The translations under genes were made by a program, and so were the position numbers. 64,000 nt of DNA, from IMG/VR virus record IMGVR_UViG_3300023440_000001, positions 1 through 64,000 of that record, one strand, 5' to 3'. Positions 1 to 10,700 of the stretch are shown piece after piece. The stretch comes from a virus. The stretch's first letter is position 1, and each line of letters starts with the position of its first letter. Below the pieces are notes generated by a model, which did no database searches, was not told where the DNA came from, and was given only the letters and a program-made list of their open reading frames with translations.

Positions 1-3000
1 AACAGGTATTTCATCTCCATACTGAAGTCGATTCCATATTGCCCGGCGGGATTCTTCACTCAGGCGACTGATGATATCCTTATATTCTGTTAACCTCAGT
101 ATCCGATACTTTCGAGCATCTCCCAGTGCCCGTCCAATAGGCGTCTGACGAAGTTCGCCTTCACGTATCTCCCGTAACCAGTCTACAGCTTCGAAGAGAT
201 CTTCGATATTATCGATCTGTTCCGGCAGGCTTCCCTTCTTCAGCAGCTTTATGGACTGCTGTATCCAGGCCATGGCTTCCGCAACTGGCATCTTCTGTGT
301 CTTCTGGGACACGTAGGATATACCCAGCCGGCTATCCAGATAGGAGAGCATCTCCAGTGCTTCCGCAGCGGAACCACCGGCCAGCTTCATGGAATTGAGA
401 ATACCTTCTTCAAACAATGTGTAGAAGTACGGCTTAAAACGCGTATGACCCAGCGGTACACCGTAGCGGCTTTCAATCAGTTCATTAATATCTTTATCCA
501 CATAGTCCAGTAGATCCTGCATAACCTGCAGAGAGTCAATGGCTCGAAAACCCATAACCGGCAACAGACGGTCACCAATCTTGTTCAGTTCGATATCAAA
601 CAGTGCCGGCTTGTCCTTCTGGCCCAGGTCCGTGCGAATCTTGCGATAGAACTGCAGCTCTTTCTCCAGGGTGCGCATCTCTTCACCGGAAGTGGTACTG
701 TTAACCCGCTTCTGCAGATCGATAATATGCTGATCCAGCTTCTTGCGATATTCATCAATGGTCTTATTGTAGAGCTCCAGCGCCCGCTGTCGATTCAATC
801 CCATTTGCCGAGCCTGTTTCTGAAAAGACTCCTCCACAAAGCTCCAGGTTATCCCGGTCTTATAAAGTGATTCCAGCAACCGGTCGGGACTGATCATTTC
901 ATATAGCTGCATGGATTGAATGGATGGCAGGCGCACTTCCAGATAGTACTGACCAGGTACTCCGGGCAGCTGACGGGCGACAATGTTCTGAGTACCAGAT
1001 TCGCCCAGAAAGGGACGCAGCGCTTCCCGTGCGGCACGCACCAGGTGGTGTGGATTGCGGTTATAAGTGGGATCATTGTTGAGCTTTAACAGTATACGGC
1101 CAATCTGTACGGAATAGAATGAACCGATTTCGTTTCGACTGCCACCGAACTTGGATCCGACAACCATTGCCACCTGACTGGCAGAAAAGTCCAGTGCCTG
1201 ATTCCGACCACCAAATGTCTGAAAGACCACGGACTTGGCATTCTTGGTAGTTCCGATAGTATACTTCGTGCCCGGTCCGCCTTCCGTAATCGTATCCAGC
1301 ATAATCTGCAGCTTACCGCTCTCCTTATCGATCCGTACATCAACCACTACCGCATCATGACTGCCATCGAACTTCACCGGGCGAGAACTGTGCAGCCGAC
1401 GTGCCAGCCAGATATCGTCTTCCTTATCGGCAAATAACATGTATCGGTGCAATACCGGATCGCTCATTCGCTCTTCCGGCTTCAGCCGATAGTAGCGATC
1501 CATGATTGCTGCCACTTCATGTCTGGAAATCGTGGCGTCGGCATTCACAAAAGCATTCCAGTCCGGTCTGCCGGACAGAAGGTTCAGTCGCCGTTCCAGT
1601 GCCTGGCGGATGGGTTTACCCAGATCACGGCCAATCTCCTGATATATCTGCTGGGGAGATAACATCTCCCATTTCTTGGGTAGGTCGATCTCTATAGTGG
1701 TAATGCTGCCGGCACCACGGAAGTAGCGCGTAATCTTCCGTGCCGCTTCATGCATAACTGCCTGACTCTCCCAGACCAGCTGATGCCCCTCCGGTGCGTA
1801 GAATACCGGCAGCTGCAGGCTAGTATGCAGGCCGCCTCGTTCCAGATCCCGCTGGCCGCGGGCGAAGATATTGCGGAAGGAGTCATAGAGCGCAGCCCCG
1901 TGCGTTGTGGAGAGTACGTTACCAGGCATGTATTGAAATGGGCCTTTGGTGATTTCACTCAGCAGTTCTTTGGTTGGCGGAGCAAACTGCCAGCCCATGA
2001 AGGCCTGATACTTCTGACGCATCAGGTTATTGAGCAGACCAAAGGGAATCAGATGATGCATCTGAAACAGAGAACCGATTAGCTTGGCAGCCTGCTGTTG
2101 GGAGCTGGAGAACAGGGAGATATTGAAGAGACTCTCTTCGTCATCCAGAGCCGTAAAGACGTTGGGCCGGTAGAGATCCATGGCTTCGAATGTTCGGAAC
2201 CAGGCGGTGTTTCCATGCTGCAGAACTTCTCGGGCAACTTCGTGCAGGTGCCAGTACTTGTCAAAGTTATAGGGGAGTTTGCGCAGGTTCTGCTGCTGAT
2301 ACATCAGGACAATTGTATTCAAGGCCACGTCCACACCACCGGCATGGGCGCCTTTCAGAATACTGTCCGTGGCGGTCAATTTCATGCGGCGCACTTTACG
2401 GAACAGTTCCAGAACTCTCTGATAGGGAACGTCATTCTCTTCGGCAATGCGCTTTAGTGCCGCTTCAGGTATCTCTTCGGCTTTGCTGACCTGCGCCTGT
2501 TGCAGAATGGCACCGAATGCCGTATCATCCAGGCCGGTATAAGCCTTGAACTGCGCTTCCAGACTGAGTCCCTGGTTTAACTCACCCAACCCATAGATTC
2601 CGGCAATGGCGAAAGAGTCGATGATACCATCCGTACCGTGCCAGGGATCCATCTTCAGGAAGCGCATCATCTGCGGTTTCAGGGCTTCATAGGTATCCCG
2701 TTCGAACTGATTACCATATTGTAGTTGCTCGAAGAGTGTTTTCAGCAGGACAATATCCGCCCCGGCAATATTATGACCGGCCCGCACCCGTAACGCATTA
2801 TACGGCTCCGCAAAGTCAATCAGATCGCGAATGGCTTCGGCAAAGTTCTTCCGGCGCAGTCGGTTTGGTCCGATCTCGCCGGATGGACCCCGCAGTTCGT
2901 TATTGATAAAGTGTTCGACGTCTTTAGGATCAACACCCTTATTAATATAGAACTGCTTGATATAGTCATACCATTCGGCCTTTCCAGGGTCGATCAGAAT

Positions 3001-4725
3001 ATCAATGCTACCCACTTCTTCCCAGGTAGCCGTGTTGATAATCTTGGCACTGATGTTATAGACTTTGGTGCGCGGATCACGGATGACTTTCTGCGGACCA
3101 ACACCCTTCTGAGCCAGATCAGGGTGCGTAAACTCCAGGTCGAATACCAGCATATGCTCGTTACCAGCACCCAGTTTGGAAAGCTCGTCCAGAGACGGCA
3201 CACCACGGATGAGTCGTCGGTAATCGCGATAACTTCCCTTACCGATGGCCAGATTCAGATCTTCAAAGATGACAGACTGCTGACGGATGATATCCCTGAT
3301 GGTTCCACTGATTGGAGAGGATTGACCGAAGACACGATCCAGTGTTGACTGGACCACGTTTAAAGCTCTTAATGGGACACCTGAATCCGCAATATCATTG
3401 ACGATCTTGTCCGCTACTGCCCGGTACATCTGAGCAACCCGAGAAGTTGGGTCCAGTATGTTATCCGATCCGAAGGGCGCATAACGGGGAGATACGGTGG
3501 GCAACGCATGAGCCCCGCGAGACATGAATGGACCAGTTTCGACCGGGATTCTTAACCGCAGCGGCTGATAATGAGTAGCATTACGGTTGACAACTTCGAT
3601 AATGACGCTTTTATGGGTGAACCCGCCGAAACGTTCATATTGTAGCTTCAGCTGAACATCCAGACCGTCGATGGCATCCATCGCCCGAGAGAACTTCTTA
3701 ACCTGATCCCGCTCTACTGCTTCCCGAAGCAAATCCATGAAGAAGCGGTCCTGACGGTTCTTCAACTCCTGAATCTTGTTGCGCAGTTCATTATAAAGTT
3801 GAGTTATCTCCCGTGCCTGTTGATCAACGTTTGAGCGGGACGTATTGGGTAGGCCCATCAATTTCTGCCAGGCGGACTGGGTGGGTTCCGGTAGATCGGC
3901 ATCCAGAAGAAACTCCCGAACAGTTCTTTCAATGGAGAGATAGCTTTCCTGTCCGGTTGGTGTAAGGTTGCTAATACGAATGGTTCCTGGTTGATGGGTT
4001 GCCAGTTCCGGATAGGGTTTCTGTTCCGGTATTCGACCATATACATCAATGACCAGTTCCCGGTAGAAACGCTGTTCCTGCTCGGCTCGTTTCAGGAGAC
4101 GAATGTAGGACTGACGCAGCTTGGTGTTGCCGGGATCTTTGGATAAGTTATCAAATAGCGTGGCATAGCGATCCAGTAGCTCGAAGGTGATCTGTGACTC
4201 GAAGGCATCTTCCAGACGGAGACCGTATTGCTCTTTATAGGCAAGAAACTTCAGGTATTTGATGATTCGTTCCCGGGCTGGCTGTTGACGCGCCACATCC
4301 ATGAGCGAATGAAACTGTCGCCGGCGGAACTTCTCTTCCAGCAGCAGGATGTTCTCGGCCGAAGTCTTCTCCATCTGCTCCTGAGCCAGTCTGGCAGCCA
4401 CGGCCTGCTCCCGACGGATAAACTCCAGTGTCTGATTGGTACGCTGCTGCCGGGCATTAGTAATGATATCACTACCCTTTCGGGTGAATGCACGCCGGGT
4501 ACTCTCACCGCTACCTTCTATGGTGATTGACTGGCTGGTGCGGATAATGTCTTCAACAATGGGCGTCTGCCCGAAGACCTTTTCGATGACACTGCCCAGT
4601 TTATCAACTCCCCTACCCGCCCACTTCAGAACTTCCGGGTGGAACTTTACTACACCCAGGGCAGTGGGAGTTAAAAGAAGAACGGATTGCAGCTGATCAC
4701 GGTGGGTCTTCTCTTTGGTAGCCAT
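1..4725 (-). CDS. Giant virion-associated protein with embedded DEDDy 3'-5' exonuclease domain (C-terminus beyond window)
   Basis: The frame is open from the ATG at 4725 to the window edge (1575 codons), so the C-terminus is missing. It starts 4 nt after the stop of the 2707-aa tail protein, so it belongs to the same tail operon. Residues ~526-735 read as an RNase-H-fold proofreading exonuclease: ExoI is D529-x-E531 in a hydrophobic strand (LVFDLEF), ExoII is H651-N652-x4-D657 (GHNIAGAD), and ExoIII is Y729-x3-D733 (YTGLD), the DEDDy form typical of family-B polymerase proofreading domains. The flanks are charged and helical and carry no recognisable polymerase motifs. The long-protein context suggests a tail or ejected protein. 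Exonuclease identity is well supported by three ordered motifs; the virion role is inferred from position. Confidence 0.72.
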   Translation of the reverse strand, partial: MATKEKTHRDQLQSVLLLTPTALGVVKFHPEVLKWAGRGVDKLGSVIEKVFGQTPIVEDIIRTSQSITIEGSGESTRRAFTRKGSDIITNARQQRTNQTLEFIRREQAVAARLAQEQMEKTSAENILLLEEKFRRRQFHSLMDVARQQPARERIIKYLKFLAYKEQYGLRLEDAFESQITFELLDRYATLFDNLSKDPGNTKLRQSYIRLLKRAEQEQRFYRELVIDVYGRIPEQKPYPELATHQPGTIRISNLTPTGQESYLSIERTVREFLLDADLPEPTQSAWQKLMGLPNTSRSNVDQQAREITQLYNELRNKIQELKNRQDRFFMDLLREAVERDQVKKFSRAMDAIDGLDVQLKLQYERFGGFTHKSVIIEVVNRNATHYQPLRLRIPVETGPFMSRGAHALPTVSPRYAPFGSDNILDPTSRVAQMYRAVADKIVNDIADSGVPLRALNVVQSTLDRVFGQSSPISGTIRDIIRQQSVIFEDLNLAIGKGSYRDYRRLIRGVPSLDELSKLGAGNEHMLVFDLEFTHPDLAQKGVGPQKVIRDPRTKVYNISAKIINTATWEEVGSIDILIDPGKAEWYDYIKQFYINKGVDPKDVEHFINNELRGPSGEIGPNRLRRKNFAEAIRDLIDFAEPYNALRVRAGHNIAGADIVLLKTLFEQLQYGNQFERDTYEALKPQMMRFLKMDPWHGTDGIIDSFAIAGIYGLGELNQGLSLEAQFKAYTGLDDTAFGAILQQAQVSKAEEIPEAALKRIAEENDVPYQRVLELFRKVRRMKLTATDSILKGAHAGGVDVALNTIVLMYQQQNLRKLPYNFDKYWHLHEVAREVLQHGNTAWFRTFEAMDLYRPNVFTALDDEESLFNISLFSSSQQQAAKLIGSLFQMHHLIPFGLLNNLMRQKYQAFMGWQFAPPTKELLSEITKGPFQYMPGNVLSTTHGAALYDSFRNIFARGQRDLERGGLHTSLQLPVFYAPEGHQLVWESQAVMHEAARKITRYFRGAGSITTIEIDLPKKWEMLSPQQIYQEIGRDLGKPIRQALERRLNLLSGRPDWNAFVNADATISRHEVAAIMDRYYRLKPEERMSDPVLHRYMLFADKEDDIWLARRLHSSRPVKFDGSHDAVVVDVRIDKESGKLQIMLDTITEGGPGTKYTIGTTKNAKSVVFQTFGGRNQALDFSASQVAMVVGSKFGGSRNEIGSFYSVQIGRILLKLNNDPTYNRNPHHLVRAAREALRPFLGESGTQNIVARQLPGVPGQYYLEVRLPSIQSMQLYEMISPDRLLESLYKTGITWSFVEESFQKQARQMGLNRQRALELYNKTIDEYRKKLDQHIIDLQKRVNSTTSGEEMRTLEKELQFYRKIRTDLGQKDKPALFDIELNKIGDRLLPVMGFRAIDSLQVMQDLLDYVDKDINELIESRYGVPLGHTRFKPYFYTLFEEGILNSMKLAGGSAAEALEMLSYLDSRLGISYVSQKTQKMPVAEAMAWIQQSIKLLKKGSLPEQIDNIEDLFEAVDWLREIREGELRQTPIGRALGDARKYRILRLTEYKDIISRLSEESRRAIWNRLQYGDEIPV

Positions 4726-4729
4726 CTAC

Positions 4730-7700
4730 CTATTCTCCAAACAATCGAATGGTGTTGGCTCTTGTCACATTGGTTCGCTCACGCTGAATATCGATATTCA
4801 GATGAATGCTATTAGACGAAGTGCTCGGTATACTTCGTATCTGTATGATTGCATTCTGAACACCAAAGGATGCCAGAGCCCCTTCTATTATTGCTTTAAT
4901 GGTCGCCGAATCCATGTCGGTCGCAACTGGTTCCGGAGAAGGTCCATTGATATCAATCGCCTGCAGATTGAAAGGTGAATTCCGTATCCGTTGCTCCTGA
5001 CTCATCCAGCCCAGACCGAAGTCGTGGGCATCAAATCCGGCCTGTTCGGCGGTTAACATCTGCACATCATCCACGTTGACAGCCGGATTCATCACCGGCT
5101 CCATCATGGATGGCAGGTAGTGGTCCTGGAAGTAGCGAGTCAAATCCAGTTCCTTTTTAGATATGTCACGACGCCGATTCCAGGCCATGTTTAATACCAT
5201 GCGCATCTGGGCATCGACCATCTGAAGAATGTTGTCCTGTTCATCGGGTGGAGTGGATAGAAATGGGAACAGGAACGGCCGATCCCAGTACGGCAGCGCA
5301 CGAATGGCCTGACCCATTCGCTGACCATAGGTATCCTGTGGATCCTGATTCTCATTCGATTGTCCACCAACCAGGGCCAGGTTATGATTTACTCCCTGCC
5401 AGGGAGAACCAAAACCGCGGTCCACCCCGAGCCCCTGGGCTTCAGCAGTATGCAACCGGCGCATCAGAGGTTGCATTGTATCCTCCGAACGATTCAACTT
5501 GATACGATTAAACTGAATTGCCATATCACCCCAGCGTACCGAATCGGTGAAACTACCGGCCAGTTTATCCAGTTCTTCATCCGGTAGCTTAGGAAAGAGT
5601 CGCTTGAAAGATGCACGTATATCTTCATAACTGCTGCGCAGAAGTCGAGCCCGATTATACTCGAACTCGTGAGCAATCATCTCTGATACAAACTCGTAAT
5701 CATTCTTCGTATTATATCCACGCTGTTTCAGGAAACCGGCAACCCGCTTTTCCAGTGCGGGAGTCATTCCGGTTTTGCGATAGAATCCGGGTGGATCTAA
5801 TTCCATCAAGGCAGTATGGAAGTACTGGTGGGAACGTTCATGACGAATCAACTGCTTTATACGAGAGAGTTTGGCATTTATATTGTTAGCGATCAGAATC
5901 ATTGGAGAGTCATCGAACTCTTCTATCCATTGACGCAGGGCCTGGCGCTCTTTGTCCAGCAGACGAATCTGACCCACTTCACCATTCAGTAGTTTAACGA
6001 TCCGGTCACGATAGGTGGCATTCAGGATCGGAATAAAAGTACCTATCGCTTCCGCATTGATTTCCCCCTTTGCAATGAAGTTCAGTGCTTTCCTGGATAC
6101 TCCAATAATACCGCGCCATGGCGATCCGAATCCCTGGTCCTTACCGATACCCTGTGCTGCCGGGTTATGCTGTTTGCGGGAACGCGATGCCATCCCGCGT
6201 TCCGACATTGCCGAGATCGTCCAACCAACGGTAGTGCGCTGCATCTCTTTCAGAAACTCCGGGTTCCTGGTAGCCAGATACATCATCTGAGCCTTGTAGA
6301 ATCGCACCCGGTCAAAATACTGGGACATCTCACTCATCTCTTCAAAGCGATCCGGAATGTACCGGGTTCCGGTTATGCCACGATAGATACCATGCATAAT
6401 TCCATAGGCAACACCCAGTGGCGCAGTTATGGAAGCCAGTACCGGACCGCCGAATAACCAGCCACCGATTCCATAAGAGATAGCCCCCTGGATGGGATCG
6501 TCTACCGATCGCAGCCCGCGGCTATAGGGTTCGATCCAGTGCTGATAGGGCTTTGCCCAGTTCTTAAACTCCCGACCATACAGAACAAATCGCTCGTATT
6601 GTTCTTCCGGCGAGTAGAGACCGAATAGCTTGGAATGCAGCGGACTGCGCAGGTGGGTAAACTTCTCCCAGATACTACCCATAATTCGCTCGGGCAGGGT
6701 GTACTCAGCGGCAGCTTTAATGTTCTCATTCAGAGAGAAGTTCTGATATTCCGTATCGGGCGATAGGATCTGAGAGAACTTAAACCGATACGGATACATT
6801 TCCCATTTCCACATCATGGCCCGACGTTGGCGCTGTAGCTTGTTCAGTTCTCTGATCTCGGCTTCCCCCAGTACACCGGCTTCTTTCTGCTGTTGCAGGA
6901 TCTGCCAGGTATCTCGAAACTCCTGACTGAAAGGAGCCGCATTGATGAGTACCTTTGCCCGATCCAGAAAGCTATAAGCCTGTGCCGGATTCCCATACCC
7001 CTGAGCCAGATATTGAGCCGCCAGCTGTCGAGCCGTTTCCAGACGGTTCATCGTCTCTTCGTAAAGACGGGGATCGTAACGTACCTGGAAAGTACGTATC
7101 TGAGTGGGGTCATCACGGTTTACGTATAGCAGGATACCCTTACTCTCGTTGAGAATGTTCAGGTAGACATTGAGCTGGGTAATATGTTTGGATTTGGGCC
7201 AGTGGAGTCTCTTAAATCCCTGTGCTCCGATAGTCTTGATTTCTATCGGCATGTACCCATGACGGGTGTTCTTACTCTGGATCAATATGTCCACATAGCC
7301 CTTAATATTATGATAGGGATCGTATATCAGTGTTTCCGCCTTGGTATTCTTGTTCAGCCGGGTTAGCATCTCCTGTATGATACGGTGAGTTCGGGTCCCG
7401 GCATCCAGGATATCTTCTTCCATCTCTGTCAGCTCATCCCGGATACCAATCATTCGCAGTGCCTGCTCATAGGCGGAGTAACCCAGCTGAGAGGGACCAG
7501 CGGGAAAGGTCAGGCGGACATTTCTGGCAGTTTCATACCCTTCTCCAGGCAGCAGCAGTTCACCGAAGGGAACCTTTGTATTATGAGTACAGGCACCCGG
7601 CACACAGAATGAATCATCTGTATCCACTTCATATCCGTACACTGGACCCCGATAGTGCGCTCTGCGTATGTATTCGATCTCCAGTCGCAACCATTCGTAC

Positions 7701-10700
7701 TCGGTAAACCTGGTGTTCCATTCATATTCATACCAGCTGGTCGGGTCTCCGGGCAGGCCATTTATGTCCATACCACAGAGCATTGCCAGTTCACGAGCTG
7801 CTCGACGGCTGTAGTAAATGCGTCTGTCTTCAATCCATCCCACATAACCATGTTGCACCAGAATGTTCCAGGCCTGATAGGTGATGGCTTCCGTGGGCAG
7901 CTCAAAGTACAAATACTCGTCTGTTTCATCCCGATGGGCAAAAACTGCCATGAATTGGATAAAGACTGTCAGATCCAATCCATAGAAGTTCAGTGGCAAT
8001 CCTTCTTCAATGATACGTACCAGCAGCTTCCGCAGTGGCTCCACCTTATAAATGCCGGAGCTGGGCTGGACATCAAATAGATCCGCCAGTAGTCGGCGCG
8101 CTTCTGGCGCGCATGGCCCGGATAAGGTGAAATGCTGACTGTTCAAACGATCTATGGAAGACAGTAGTAGAGCGATCAACCGCACTATCCTACCGGTAAG
8201 CGGTACGTCGTCATTGACCGTTCCCCGCACCTTTTTCAGATGTAGTACATCGGGCATACTGATCTTTAACAGTGGATAAGTAACCCGCATATCTTCTGTC
8301 AGATCCCGGGCCTTTACCCACTGTTTATCAATCCAGAAGGGATGTTCTTCGGTAACCTTAATCTCCCAGGGCAGACCCCTAATCTTGATGACGTATATCT
8401 CTTCATCTACTTCCCGGATGGCTACTGCCTTTACCGGATAGAAGCGTCCCTTGACGGTACGGATCAGGTCACCTGGCTTAACGGCATCGGCTCGTACCAG
8501 ACTACCGTTTACTTCTACCATTGAGTCAGGTGTCAGACAGTACGGATCGGAGTGTTTAAACTCATCTGGCATCCAGGAAGGCATTTCGTTCCGTATCAGA
8601 CCCACCTTTTCGTAATCCGTTCGGGGACGCGGAAAGAGTCGGCGGAAGCCCTCGTTGATTAGCAACATATCCCCCAGGTTCTCATCCCAGTAGAAGCGAC
8701 GGAAGCTATCCATTTCATCGGCTGAAGCAAACACCGGCTGCTCGCCGGCATAAGGCTCGTTACCGCCCCACATAGCAGCGGAGGTGATGAATCCCATTAA
8801 ACCAGCAGGTTCAATGAATCCCCGATAAACCTGTTCGGCTATCAGCTGACGTGTATCCCATGGAGTGGTAATTTCACCGTGATAGGGAGACATGGTGCCG
8901 GATACGAATTGACCAAACTGCTGACTACCTTCCAGGCCCAATGCCGGAGCCCCGGCATAGATCGGACCATAACCCCACAGCTTTCTCTGATTTTCACTCA
9001 CACCGTCAGCAGTCAATACAGCACGTGCCTCTTCCACATGCATGGGTTTGTTTGAAGCAAACGGATGCAGCAGGTTATACAGCCGACCCACTGTTACACC
9101 CAGCAATGGCCCGACAATGGGCACTTCTGAAAACGGCGTGCTGGGTATAACATAGGGTCGGTCCCGATAGTGTTTCTTTTCCAGATACTGTGGCGCAATA
9201 ATATCACCCAGGCTGAAGTCCAGGAAAGGCAGGTCTTTAAAGATGAACTCTTCTATCTTGGATCCATATAGTGATGGCGACGCTTTGTACTGGGACTTAA
9301 GCCGTACATACCAGTTCGGCACCCAGGCACGGATACGACCACCTTCTATGGGAGTTGTTCCGGTTGTCCAGCCGGCGCCCCTACGATAGGGTACCTCTTC
9401 TTCACCCGAGTATATCTTACGGAGCTCATCATAGGATTTGGTCAGATCAGCAACGAATGGAGCCACCGGCGGTAGTATAGCCAGTGCCGATAATGGACCA
9501 CCTGAGAGCTGAGCCTGGGTATATCGGTTAATGGCCGCCCCTGCCAGCATACCTGGCAGACCACCCATCATAAAGCCCACTGCTGCACCGGGTATAATAC
9601 TGGTGGATTTGGGCATCAGCCCTTCCATGTACTTGGCAAAGTTGGTAATGCCGGCAATATCATAAATGCGGGCTGCCAGTAGTCGTGCGTTAACCGCCTG
9701 ATCGGCAATGGCTACCGTAAGACCTTCATCCAGCGCCGTACCATCGAACATGGGATTGACATCAAAGAAAGTATCCAGGGCATTATAGGCAGTCATCACC
9801 CCACTGAAGAAGAGCGCCCGCTTGGCCATCAGACCGGCAACACCACCCCGCCATTTACCATCTACCTTTTTAGGCAGGAAATGGGAATAACGCGCCCGGT
9901 TGAAGCCCAACCCCATGAAGTCCAGCGCCTGACCAAAGGTATCGTAAACATAGTCCATGGCCAGACTGAACAGCTCACCTTTATCCTTATGCAGTAGCAG
10001 GTATGGATCCGTATCGTATGTCTTTTGAACAATACCATAGATCTGTTCCCGATAGTTATCCGGTGGGCTATATTTAGCCGTCCAGCTTACCTCTTTGGAG
10101 AACGCTTCTAATACTCCGGCGTCGTCAGCCTGCTTCAGTACACCCAGTAACTGGGAAAGCTTCTCATAGTTTTGTTCTACCTCAGCGATCTGACGAATGG
10201 TATCCTGGCTGGTAATATTACGAAAGCGTGCCTGAGTAAAAAGCATCTGAACGAAAGCCTTATCCCGTCTGGTAGCTGTAGAGCCAACCAGATTACCAAC
10301 GGCGTTGATCAGACGGGTTGCCAGTGCACGATCATTTGCCACATCATAGGTGAGTTCCTGAGGAACATTGCTGGCGATGGACGTCAGTCGATAGTTAACC
10401 AGGAAACGCCGGAAACGGTCAGCCAGTGGTTCACCGATCGGATTGTAGAGCTCGTTCCGCAGACCACCCAGTTCCTTGGACTGCAATTCATTAATAGCTC
10501 GGGCAATAGAGCGGAACTCGGGCGTGGCTTCGGCAATCTTAAGACTACCTTTATCGAGTGTTTTGAAGAGCAGTTTTACGGCCTCATAGGCATCTTCGGC
10601 ATTGGCGAGTATGTCAGCATGCTTGCCCTGGATGGCTTCAATGAATTTGATATCCGGATCGCTTTTGGTCAGCTGAAGCGGTTTGAATAACTCCTTGAAC

